DNA from: Chrysochromulina tobinii
Taxonomy: Eukaryota > Haptophyta > Prymnesiales > Chrysochromulinaceae
NCBI GenBank assembly: GCA_001275005.1
Contig: JWZX01002042.1
Location: 1-32,641 of the forward strand
Direction of reading: 5' to 3'
Length of the DNA: 32,641 bases
The notes beneath the pieces were generated by a model, which did not search any database, was not told the DNA's origin, and saw nothing but the letters and a program-made list of their open reading frames with translations. Below are positions 1-8,871 of the stretch, one piece after another (the first letter of the stretch is position 1; each line of letters begins with the position of its first letter). The position numbers and the translations under genes were made by a program.

Positions 1-1611
1 CGCGCGCTGTGCCACGATGGCTGCACACGCGTCGTCGCGAGCGCCACCGAATGGGAAGGACGCCGCGCCAACGGCGCGCGGAAGCGCGTCGCCCACGACG
101 GCGCCCATCCAGGTCGCGATGAGGAGCATCGCGAGTGCAAGTGTGAATGTGAATGTGGCCATCTTGGGTGAGCGTAAGGGTGAGCGCAGGTCGGGCGTGA
201 GCACGCCTCGCACGCCTCGCGCGCCTCCATGACCCAGGCGCTTGCCATGAGACGATGGAGCCATGGACGGGGCGATGCTGCTGCCACCGTTCGGCGGGAG
301 CGGTTTGATCGTGACGGAGAGTGCCGCGTGGTCAAGGTTGAGGTCGTGGTCGAGGTAGGGCGGCAGTGCACAGAAGAGAGGAGCACAGCACGCACAGAGC
401 GCACACACGAAGCCGCAAGCCATCGCGACCGTCCGCCAGCCGAACTCGTCAAAGCTCACCTCAAACACACGAGGGAAGCCGATGGTGACCCCGTCAGCCG
501 TCGCCAATAGTAAACCGACGAGCAAAGGTAGGGGATCACTCGAATAAGCACTCGAGCGCACGTGCCGTGCGACGAGGGTGACGAGCACGGGCAAGTCGAC
601 AAGCGCCATGGCGAGCAGGAGCGCCACGCGTGCCGTCATGTAGGCACCGACCGAGTGTGCCGTGCCGAGAGCAGCGCAGCCCAAGCCCAGTACGAGCAGC
701 CCGATGCTGGCGAGTCGCGGCGCGGAGATGGCGTCGATCGCGGGCGCCACCAAAAGAGTAAGGATCGGGCGGAGGAGCACACACGTGGTGGCGAGCACGC
801 CCCCGTCGCTGATCGAAGGCCTTCCGAAGACCTCCGCCGCAGCCGCGCCCGTTGCCGTCGGCAGCACGCGCGCTGCGCATGTGGCCACCCCGAAGGCAAC
901 GACGCTGCCAACGATTGGTAAAAAGATTGGGCCGAACCACGACAGGCTGCGCGGCGGCGCGGGCGGCGGCGCGGGCGGCGGCGCTGGCGGCGGTGCGGGT
1001 GGCGGCGCGGGTGGCAGTGCATCAGGCGCCGGGATGAAGGCTTCTTCATCATCCCCGAAGTAGCGCACGACGTATAGTGGAGCGTCCGCCTGAGCGTCCC
1101 TTGGAGTGTCCTCCTGAGCGTCCTCCTCTTTGTCTAGCGACTCCGCTTCCGTATCATCGACCAAGATGCCAACGGTGCGGTACGCTTCCACCAAGAGCTC
1201 GGCCTCAGTCATCGGTGGGGCGGCGACCGGTTCCTCGGGAGCCCACGAACCTCGTCCGAGGGCTACCACCAGATCCGCTGACGCCACGGGTGCTGCGGCC
1301 AGAGGGGCTAGCTCTGAGCTTGCTGACCTCGTCGCACTCGATGTGCGCGTTGGCGGGCCGGCGAAAGTTGTCTCCTCGTCCTCGAGCCACTTGTATTGCT
1401 CCTTGATCACGTGGGCTTTGTCTCCTTGCTGGCTTGGTGAGCGCTTTGCAAGGTTTGCCGAACGCGCGCGTTCGATCCGCGAGTCAACATGTTCGGCACT
1501 CGCCGGCACGGCAAGGCTGTCGACATGCAGCCCTTCCTCGCTTTCGCGTCGCGTGCGCGGGATGAATTGAACCGGGCTCGGCGGCGGCTGGTGCCCCGGC
1601 GGTGGCGTCAT
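1..1611 (-). CDS. MFS transporter, NRT2/NarK-like, 3' part outside window
   Basis: One open frame of 537 codons without introns runs off the left edge. The start is the first ATG (1611-1609) after an in-frame stop about 27 nt upstream. Residues 1 to about 220 are polar, ending in an acidic stretch and a (APPP)n proline run before the first membrane segment. At least six hydrophobic helices follow. The pattern resembles the nitrate/nitrite porter branch of the MFS: an Arg-containing TM2 (LLRPILTLLVAPAIDAISAP) followed by a helix, a loop with 'ADGVTIGFPRVFE', then 'FGWRTVAMACG', where NRT2 proteins have a Gly-rich signature and WR. A basic loop precedes a TM7-like helix (MATFTFTLALAMLLIATWMG). 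The Gly-rich nitrate signature is poorly kept, so substrate is uncertain. The membrane protein call is firm; the NRT2 link is inference from pattern. Confidence 0.7.
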   Translation of the reverse strand, partial: MTPPPGHQPPPSPVQFIPRTRRESEEGLHVDSLAVPASAEHVDSRIERARSANLAKRSPSQQGDKAHVIKEQYKWLEDEETTFAGPPTRTSSATRSASSELAPLAAAPVASADLVVALGRGSWAPEEPVAAPPMTEAELLVEAYRTVGILVDDTEAESLDKEEDAQEDTPRDAQADAPLYVVRYFGDDEEAFIPAPDALPPAPPPAPPPAPPPAPPPAPPRSLSWFGPIFLPIVGSVVAFGVATCAARVLPTATGAAAAEVFGRPSISDGGVLATTCVLLRPILTLLVAPAIDAISAPRLASIGLLVLGLGCAALGTAHSVGAYMTARVALLLAMALVDLPVLVTLVARHVRSSAYSSDPLPLLVGLLLATADGVTIGFPRVFEVSFDEFGWRTVAMACGFVCALCACCAPLFCALPPYLDHDLNLDHAALSVTIKPLPPNGGSSIAPSMAPSSHGKRLGHGGARGVRGVLTPDLRSPLRSPKMATFTFTLALAMLLIATWMGAVVGDALPRAVGAASFPFGGARDDACAAIVAQRA

Positions 1612-1874
1612 GTTCTGCAAGGATGTTCTGACTCAATTCAATTGCGAGAAAAGTTTTGCGACACGACGCCACGTTTCGGAGCGTCACAGAGGGCGAAATT
1701 GCATGCAACGGTGTCAAACGAGCAACCGAGAAAGCGCCACGAACCCTCCATCGTGTTCAGACACGGGGTAATACATTCACATTCACACACGCGCCATTCA
1801 CGTCCTCCATGGTCGGAAAGCGTCCCGTCCGTGTCGTCCCGTTGTGCGTGACGCCAAGTCGCTGAGTGTACCTT

Positions 1875-4800
1875 ATGGTCGATGCTGCGCTCGTGTACCG
1901 TCGCGGCGTTGAAGCGTTCAACTCCAACGACTTGGTGTCAGCACGTGCCCACTTTGAGGCGGCCACCTTGGCCGCACCAATCGCTTGGGAACCTCTCCTT
2001 TCACTCGCGCACGTACACGTTCGTGCTGGCGAGGTCTTTGCGGCAGCAGAGAGCATGGACGCTGCTGTGGCCCGCTTGTCGGCGTCGGCGGCGGAAAGAA
2101 CGACGATGGACGCCTTTTGCTCCGCGGCTCGGCCGCTGCTACCAGTTCTGCCACAAGGACGTGCAGTGGACATTTGCAATTCGCCAAGTGCGCAGTATGA
2201 CTTTCCCGGGCCGCCATCCACGCCAGTGCCATTGGAAGAATCCCGAGCAGCAGCAGCAGCTCCGCTCCACCTCACAGATCACGCATGCAGCTCGAGCGCT
2301 GGCCAGCTGGAAGCACGCCATTTGGTCTGCGCTGCCGAGTCGTCGGCCACTCCATTTGACACCGAGGCTGCTGCCTTGCTGAGCGCGTCCACCTTTGGGG
2401 AGGGCGTGTGCGTGTGCGCGTCCCTGCATGAGGGCACGAATGCTGATTTGGAGGATTGGCTCGCACAGTACCGCTGCTCCACGCGAGGAGGCAGCAGCCG
2501 ACGCCCCCATTCTGGCGCCCATGTCGTGCTCTACGACGATCGGCGTTTGTCGGGTGTCGAATGGGAAGCTGCCTCGTGGTCGCTAGAACCGTGGGTCGAA
2601 TCGGGCTGGCTCACCTGGAAGCACACAGCACCGGAGCCACACGATAAGCGAGCGCAAGGTTCGTCACAACACGAGCACTTGCATGCGACGTCGCCCTCCG
2701 CCTCGGATGCCCGACGGCCTCCCGGGCAGGCGCGTCGCGTCGCGTGCCATGAGCAGCTTGCACGCCATCCGGGGTGCAACTGGATGGCGATGATCGAGGC
2801 ACCCTATGAGAGTCTCGTTCACGGGAGCTCGTCGGAGATCCCGCAGCGAGATCACGGGAGCTCGTCGGAGATCCCGCAGCGAGATCACGGGAGCTCGTCG
2901 GAGATCCCGCAGCGAGATCACGGGAGCTCGTCGGAGCATAGAGGGGCTTGCGAGCAGTCGCGAGCGCCGCCGGTATCGACGACTTCGATCCCATCGCAAG
3001 ACGTTGAGCCCGACGCGGGCGCGTCGGCGAGCGCGTCGCCGAGCGCCAGGGGTGAATGCCCTGCTGCCGCCGGTGAAACCAGCCGCTCACGCCTACCTGG
3101 CGATGGCACAATGCGAGTGGGCGTCGTGCGCTTCGGCCTAGGCGGCTCGCGCCCTTCTCGCGGTTCACAGCTGGAGGTTGAGCTGCCGGTGCGCCCGTTG
3201 CCGGTGGTTTCGGATCGTCGAGAAGCCACGTGGGGGCGCTGCATCCGGACGGACGGAACGCTGTGCGCATCGCTCGACGAGACGGCGGTACTGATCCGCC
3301 TCACGGGCACGCACGAGTCTACCGCAGGGGCTGATGACAATCACAATCGGACGCACGAGTCTACCGCTGGGGCTGATGACCATCACAATCGGACGCACGA
3401 GTCTACCGCTGGGGCTGATGACAATCACAATCGGACACTCGATCCGTATGGCACTCTTCATCATCGGACGAAGGACGAAACGTCTCGTCGACGTGGGGCC
3501 AATAGTGCGGTGCCACCGCTGCTCTGGCCACCGACGGCGCTCGGTGCGCTCAGGGTTCACCGATACACTGGCCGCGCTTGGGGTGATCACAGCAGTGGGA
3601 GGGGCGATGGCCGTAGAACGGGGCATGTTGGACATGGGGGCAAAGATGGGCGGGGAGGGCCGAGCGGCGCAACTTCACACCGCGCAGCTTCACACTCAGC
3701 TTCACAGCGCCTCTTCGGCCTCGTCGTCGATCCGTTCGGAAGGGAAGCTTTCGAGGCTTGCTTGGCAACGGGCACGCCCAGCTATGATCGCGACGACGCG
3801 CGCAGCGGCAGCGACGACGCGCTCGCTTTTGGCTCTTGGGCAGCAGCCGCCTCGGAGGCTGTGACGCACGGTGACGGCCTCGCCATGTTTCGAGGCGCGT
3901 TGAGCCGCGCCGAAGCTTCTTTGCTACGTGAAGACCTTTTGAGCGCGATCCCGCCCGCAAAGCGCACGACGCGTGTCTTCGCCAACCACATGTGCCAGGT
4001 GCGATCTCCCTTGATCTCCCTTGGTTGCCCTTGATTGCCCCCGATGGCCTTCTGAGCGCTCGTTGGCTCCGTGGCCGAACAGTGCGTCGAAGGAGAGCCG
4101 CGCTCATCGGGCCACGACCCGAGCTGCGAGCCACTCTCTCCCGTGCTGCTGCAGCTCGCAGCTCACCCGCACGTGCTCCGGCTCGTGCGCTCGCTCTTGG
4201 GCGAAGACTCGAGGCTTCACAACGCCGGGCTCTCGCTCGTCACGCCGCCTCCCGAAGCAAAAGGCGAGACGCCCGGGACGACGCCCGAGCGATGGCTCGC
4301 TGCGCCCGGGACGACGCCCGAGCGATGGCTCGCTGCGCCCGGGACGACGCCCGAGCGATGGCTCGCTGCGCCCGGTACGACGCTCGCTGCGCACCTGCCC
4401 CATCAGGACCAGCCCGTGAACAGCGCGCGTGTGTGGAGAGGGCGCGCACCGCCACCCACGCACCCGCTCTCGCTGCAGGCGCTCTGGATGCTGGATGACT
4501 TCACTTGGGACAATGGGGCCTTCTACACGCTTCCTCGCACGCAACGCCGAACCGAGCACATCGACTCGTGGGCTACGGAGGCCGCGTCTCGCGCCAACGC
4601 GTCCTCCGCGGCGGCTATGCGCGCCGCCGCGGCCCGCGGGCTCCTACCCACGCGTCTCGTCACCGGGCGCGCTGGCGACGTGGCCTTTGCGCTCGGCTCC
4701 CTCTGGCATGCCCCCTCCACATCCCTCCCGGGTCAACGTCCCCGGCTTGCGCTCCTCTTTGAGTACGCACCCTCGTTCGTGCAGCCACGGGACCGGTACT

Positions 4801-6193
4801 CGCCCGCAGTGCTGCGTCGTCATCGGCTCCCCGAACAGCTCTGGCCCATTTTCCCACTGCTCCAGCCACATGCACATGGGCAGCGGCCGGTGCCGTCCTA
4901 TGGTGCCGCCGAGTCTCCATCCAATGCACCCTGGACTTCTTCCGCCGCTTTTGCCTCCAATTCTTCCGCCCCTTTTGCCTCCAATCCTGCCGCCGCTTCT
5001 ACCGCCAATGCACCCTCATCCGGGCCCAGGGCAGTGGATAGGGGCTGCGGGCCTCAGGACGTCGTCTCCGTGTTCGAATGGTATGCGATGGCGCGGGAAC
5101 GGCCCTGGTGCGTGCACGCGCGCACTCGAGTCGTGCTGCGTGGTGGCGTGACAAGCGTGCCGGTAGTCGGCCTTGGAACGGGATCGCCCGACGATGAGCC
5201 GGAGGTGATCGCGGCGGCCCTTCGAGGAGTATCGGATGACCTCTGATTGCATCTGATGACCTCTGAGTGCCTCCCTCATCAGGTGATCGCGGCGGCCCTC
5301 GAAGAGTATCGGATGACCTCTGATTGCATCTGATGACCTCTGAGTGCCTCCCTCATCAGGTGATCGCGGCGGCCCTTCGAGCAGGCTTCACCCTCATCGA
5401 CACCGGCGAGCTCTATGGCAACGAGGAGCGCATCCGCGAGGGCATCCTATTGAGCGGCATGCATCGTGAGAGCTTGATTCTCTCGAGCAAGGCAGGCCGC
5501 TGGTGCGAGGGCGAGTTGCCACCAACGGTCGCCGCGCGTCTACCTGCCGAGTATCGATCGCACGCGCAACAGGGCAGCCCACTTCTACGCGGAGTCTACC
5601 CAACACCCCGAGGCACTCTAGGGCGTGGTGTGTGCATCGGGGGTGCGGCCGAGACGCGCGCCGCGCTCGAGAGGACGCTCGCCCGGCTCGGCACCGAGTA
5701 CGTGGATCTCTATTTGCTCCATTGGCCTCTCACGCATGCCGCCTATGCGCTGGATGACGCTCGGCATGCGGCCGTTCGTCTTGAGGCGTGGCGGGAGCTC
5801 GTGCGCCTCAAGAGGCGTGGCAAGATCCGTGCGATCGGCGTGAGCAACTTCTCGCCGCGCCAGATCGACGAGATTGCGCCCATTGAGATCCCACAGCTGG
5901 TGCAGGTTGAGTTGCATCTGCAGCTCCAACGGCCGGAGCTGCGCGCCTACTGCGAGGCACGAGGCATCTTGCTCCAGGCGTATGGCCATCACCGTCCCGA
6001 GCTGCGAGCCCATCCGATACTGGCGCTGGCGGCGGAGGTGCTCACGCGCGGCACGTCGATGGCACAGAGCAGCAGCAGCGTTGGGCTCGTCGGTATGAGA
6101 TGGTCGCTGCAGGCCGGGGTAACGGTAATCCCTCGCTCGCGCCGGCTGGCTTACGTGCAGGACAATGCGAGGGTCTTCGAAGTGCCGCCTTGA
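1875..6193 (+). CDS. Multidomain fusion: TPR-like / GT92-like / PhyH dioxygenase-like / aldo-keto reductase
   Basis: Three exons: 1875-3998, 4083-5204 and 5360-6193, both introns phase 0, about 1359 aa. Residues 1-70 look like one or two TPR helices (RRGVEAFNSNDLVSARAHFEAA). Residues about 173-310 resemble a GT92/DUF23 glycosyltransferase (GVCVCASLHEG, HVVLYDDRR, LEPWVESGWLTW, WMAMIEAPYESLV); the usual acidic DxD-like site is not kept. A further GT92-like stretch (RFGLGG...WGRCIRTDG) lies near 415-460. Residues about 666-970 resemble phytanoyl-CoA dioxygenase: DGLAMFRGALS, the HxD motif in LPHQDQP, GDVAFALGSLWHA, and Arg in RPRLALLFEY. From about 1055 an aldo/keto reductase follows (VPVVGLGTG, IDTGELYGNE, LSSKAGRW, LLHWPL, GKIRAIGVSNFS) with the Asp-Tyr-Lys-His tetrad visible. 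The PhyH domain spans intron 1 and the AKR domain spans intron 2, which supports one transcript. The track-like upstream GTG is ignored; ATG 1875 is used. The last about 31 residues of the AKR fold lie in another frame. Confidence 0.75.
2820..2936 (+). repeat. 33-bp in-frame minisatellite in the fusion gene
   Basis: Three full copies and one partial copy of a 33-bp unit beginning cacgggagctcgtcgg, encoding HGSSSEIPQRD. The copies are virtually identical, so the array is recent. It sits right after the GT92-like WMAMIEAPYESLV stretch and keeps the frame. Confidence 0.95.
3309..3434 (+). repeat. 42-bp in-frame minisatellite in the fusion gene
   Basis: Three copies of a 42-bp unit (3309-3350, 3351-3392, 3393-3434) encoding THESTAGADD(N/H)HNR with one or two substitutions. 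It keeps the frame and lies between the GT92-like part and the dioxygenase part. Confidence 0.95.
3999..4082 (+). other. Intron 1 of the fusion gene (84 nt, GT-AG)
   Basis: Donor CAG/GTGCGATCT and acceptor GAACAG/TGCGTC. Removal deletes an in-frame TGA at 4032-4034 and joins VFANHMCQ to CVEGEPRSS within the PhyH-like domain. Its interior repeats CCCTTGATCT / CCCTTGATTGCC. Confidence 0.75.
4271..4390 (+). repeat. 33-bp in-frame minisatellite before the HxD motif
   Basis: Three full copies and one partial copy of a unit beginning gcccgggacgacgcccg, encoding PGTTPERWLAA. It is inserted in the PhyH-like domain, a short way before its His-x-Asp motif (LPHQDQP). Confidence 0.95.
5205..5359 (+). 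repeat. Intron 2 of the fusion gene, a tandem duplication carrying exon sequence
   Basis: The 155-nt intron is two tandem copies (5205-5282, 78 nt; 5283-5359, 77 nt). Each begins with gtgatcgcggcggccct, which is also the start of the next exon at 5360 (VIAAALRAGF), and each ends CCTCATCAG. Splicing 5204 to 5360 restores PDDEPE/VIAAALRAGFTLIDTGE of the AKR fold and corrects the frame. The interior carries ATGACCTCTGATTGC and CCTCTGAGTGCC motifs. Confidence 0.85.
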
Positions 6194-6285
6194 CGGACGA
6201 TATGCTCCAGGTCCTCGAGGGCGTCGATGCGAATGCGAGTCTGTATGGACTGCACGAGGCGTTCGTACAAGATTGGATTGCGTAA
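6187..6285 (+). other. Out-of-frame C-terminal tail of the AKR domain
   Basis: The AKR frame ends VFEVPP-stop at 6193. One frame over, the sequence reads AALTDDMLQVLEGVDANASLYGLHEAFVQDWIA with a TAA ending at 6285. That matches the usual AKR ending, where an acidic 'LT/S-D/E-E/D-DM' helix follows 'NARVFEF'. A 1-2 nt indel near 6187 (true mutation or assembly error) is the simplest explanation. Confidence 0.65.
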
Positions 6286-6416
6286 CCGTAAGGGCACGGT
6301 TACGATCGCGATAGCCGATCGCGATCGGTCGGATTGTGTAAGGGCACCGGGTATATCGGAGCCCATACGATCCCGGTCGGGTCGAGACGAGATTAACGCG
6401 CGTTGCGCGAGCGGAC

Positions 6417-6544
6417 TAGTCTACGGCCGGACCTAGCGTAGGCGGATCCGCGAACCCAACGGCGCGGCGTGAAGTCCAATAGTCTACGGCCGCGGCCTTG
6501 CCGGGCCGTAGGCGGATCGCGAACGCGCGCTGCGGCGTGAAGTC
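6417..6544. repeat. Two-copy direct repeat in the 6286-6757 intergenic region
   Basis: Copy 1 (6417-6476) and copy 2 (6480-6544) both start tagtctacggccg, contain gtaggcggatc and end gcggcgtgaagtc. The flanks (6290-6360) hold other imperfect repeats (gtaagggcac twice, gatcgcgat palindromes). No coding signal is seen in 6286-6757. Confidence 0.7.
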
Positions 6545-6757
6545 GATACGTACGACGATTTCATAAACGAATTGTACCACAACACGCTATCTCTCGCAGA
6601 GCTGGTCACCACTGCCTGCCCCACCAACCGAATCGGCGCACATCAAGGCCAGCCAGTGGCAAGACCACCCAACCAACCAGCTTCCCACTACCCGCGCCTC
6701 GGAATATGACGCAGGGTTGAGGGTATACCGTTGGTAACGGCCGGCTAGATCAGCTGC

Positions 6758-7729
6758 TCATGCCACCACGAGCTCGCGCGGCGCCTCAGGCGCAGCCCCG
6801 GCCGCCGACGCGGGCGCGTCTGCCACGATCGGGACGCCTGACTTGGCTGCCAGAACACTCTGCTTCAGCATTCCCGCCTTTTCACGGGTCAGGCCCGCCT
6901 TCGCCAGCACCGCACTAGGGATCAGCATCGAGCTGAATCCGAGATTCACCTCCGCCGTGGGGGCCGATGACGCCGCCGCCGCCGCCGCCACCGGCGCTGC
7001 CGCCGCGGCTGGCAGGATGACGGAGTCGATGATGTGGATGACGCCATTGGTGCACTCGACATCGGTCGTCACGACCTTGGCGCCGTCGACCATGACGCCG
7101 TCCGCGCCGACCTTGATGCTGACCTCGGCGCCGTTGACGGTGGGCACCTTGGCGCCATCCATGGTGACGACAGCGCTCGCCATCACCTTGCCGGAGACGA
7201 CGTGGTACGTGAGGATCGCGGCGAGCTTGGCCTTGTTCTCGGGCTTGAGGAGCTCCTCGACGGTGCCCGCGGGCAGCTTGGCGAAGGCGGCGTCCGTTGG
7301 CGCGAAGACGGTGAACGGCCCCGCGCTCTTCATCGTGTCGACGAGGCCGGCAGCACCAAGCGCTGCGGCGAGGGTCTTGAAAGCGCCGGCGCCGACCGCA
7401 GTGTCGACGATGTCGGCCATCTTCGGCGCTGCGGCGGGCGCGGGTGCAGGCGCAGCAGCGGCCGTGATATCGCCCGTGTTGGGACCGGGGCCGAACTTTG
7501 CGACACGCAGGTTACGGCTGGAAGGCCGAGAGACGCCAAATGACTTAGCTTTGCGCTTGCCCTTCGCCGTGCGCTTGTCGCCGCGACCCATGAGCACATC
7601 GCCGGTGCGCGCGACGGGCGCGACGGCGGCCGTCGGCGTTACCACCGCGCTGGCCGTTCGGCAGGCGGCCAACTGGTATCCACTCGCAACCGCGATGAGC
7701 GCGACGTGGCCGATGAGGAAGAGCTTCAT
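6758..7729 (-). CDS. Plastid bTHX (PSRP4)-like segment fused to a fasciclin (FAS1) domain
   Basis: A single-exon 323-aa protein; the start is ATG 7729. Residues 1-20 are a signal peptide ([20 protein letters not shown]), followed by an Ala/Thr/Val-rich transit-like stretch to about residue 46, so import into a secondary plastid is likely. Residues 47-70 (7591-7520) contain [12 protein letters not shown] and SFGVSRP, which closely match the plastid 30S protein bTHX/PSRP4 core. An Ala-Pro linker follows. Residues about 104-235 form a FAS1 domain ([61 protein letters not shown]). The C-terminus is an Ala-rich tail with an amphipathic stretch. FAS1 domains usually mediate adhesion outside cells or in the thylakoid lumen. 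No stop or splice signal separates the two parts. The gene is divergent from the RDD-like gene, with about 220 bp between starts. Confidence 0.85.
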   Translation of the reverse strand: MKLFLIGHVALIAVASGYQLAACRTASAVVTPTAAVAPVARTGDVLMGRGDKRTAKGKRKAKSFGVSRPSSRNLRVAKFGPGPNTGDITAAAAPAPAPAAAPKMADIVDTAVGAGAFKTLAAALGAAGLVDTMKSAGPFTVFAPTDAAFAKLPAGTVEELLKPENKAKLAAILTYHVVSGKVMASAVVTMDGAKVPTVNGAEVSIKVGADGVMVDGAKVVTTDVECTNGVIHIIDSVILPAAAAAPVAAAAAASSAPTAEVNLGFSSMLIPSAVLAKAGLTREKAGMLKQSVLAAKSGVPIVADAPASAAGAAPEAPRELVVA

Positions 7730-7949
7730 TCGGAGACGCGAGGAATTTCTTGTTCTTCTCGCTCGGAGATCAGACCTCCGTTCGTGATCGCAAGGTGGAC
7801 AACGGGAGTTACCTTTTTTGCTGCAGTCTCCTTTGCGAGGAGGGCGTATGGGCGAGGACTTCAAAATCTGCTCATGTACTTTTTGCCGTTTCAGAACTCT
7901 TCGGAGGCTTCCGCGCACTCGAAGGTCATTTTGATTTCCAAGGGGAACT

Positions 7950-8871
7950 ATGCCGCCTCGTAAAGCGACTTCGCCAGCACCGCAGCGACGGGCGAGGTCG
8001 CCAGCACTGCAGCGGACGGGCTCGGTGACGATACCGACCCTCGAGAACTGGAAGTGGACTGCTGGCAACACTGTGACCGGCAACGTGTACGGAAAGCCCG
8101 GCACTCCCGATGGCACGCAGATGATGACCAGCACTGTGCCGCCCGAGGGCAGGCTTGGGACGCACGTGGTGCGCGTGCTGCCTCAGAGTGCTCTCGCCGC
8201 CGCCACCGCTGCTGTTGCGGCTGGCTGCTGCGCGTGTGGCCGCCTGCTCGCGTAGCTCTGCGTGTGAGCGTGCCGCTGACGCACGCCGTCGCATTGTCCA
8301 GGTGACCGAGTCGGGCAGTTCCTACCTGCTCGGGAAGCCCGAGCAAGTCTCGGGCAATAGCGGCGGGCTCGAAACTGCAGAGCAGGGCTTAACGACTGGT
8401 GAGGCACTCACGCTTCTTGAGAAGGAGGCTGGAATTGAATGCTCCTGCAAGCTCGTCCTTCTTTTCGCCGTTATGAGCATTATAATCCAGGCCGTTTCTT
8501 ATCTCATCTTTTGGCCCGCCTTTGGCGAGAAGCTGACAATGGTAATGCACTGGATAATCTCCCTTTACTGGGTGTCGCAACATGGTTCTCACCCGGAACG
8601 TTATCTCCTTGGAATGAAACTGATCTCTACGCACTCTCTGAAGCCATGGCGCTCGCCAGTCGGCTTCTTTGTCATGCAAATATGCGCGATGTTCCTTGGG
8701 GCTACTCTTATCGGTTTCCTCCTCCTTTTCCCATGTGGCTGTTGTGGTACTCCGTATCAGAGCTGGCTCGACACTCAGTTCAGTGTCATGTGGGTGAGGT
8801 CTGCAGACTATTCAAAGTTCATGGCAGTCAACGAGAAGCGGATTCGCCGTGTCGACAAGTACGACGACTAG
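7950..8871 (+). CDS. RDD-like integral membrane protein
   Basis: Two exons: 7950-8168 and 8302-8871 (262 aa), intron phase 0. The basic N-terminus ([14 protein letters not shown]) is followed by a conserved-looking soluble block ([18 protein letters not shown]...[14 protein letters not shown]) that is continuous only after splicing. Three hydrophobic helices follow ([53 protein letters not shown]). Between helices 2 and 3, [14 protein letters not shown], and after helix 3 [13 protein letters not shown], resemble the RDD family pattern (GxxLLGLxV... D-x-L). The family call is moderate; no function is proposed beyond membrane location. Confidence 0.65.
8169..8301 (+). other. Intron of the RDD-like gene (133 nt, GT-AG)
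   Basis: Donor CACGTG/GTGCGC and acceptor TTGTCCAG/GTGACC. Splicing changes frame correctly and joins THV to [11 protein letters not shown]. It lacks the decamer repeats seen in other introns here. Confidence 0.8.

Noticed and set aside
5228-5282. Alternative splicing with donor GTATCG at 5229
   Set aside because: It would duplicate VIAAALRG in the AKR protein; donor 5205 with acceptor 5359 gives the exact family sequence.
6830-7787. Plus-strand 314-codon frame opposite the fasciclin gene
   Set aside because: It is the mirror of a gene with clear FAS1 and bTHX motifs and has no domain itself.
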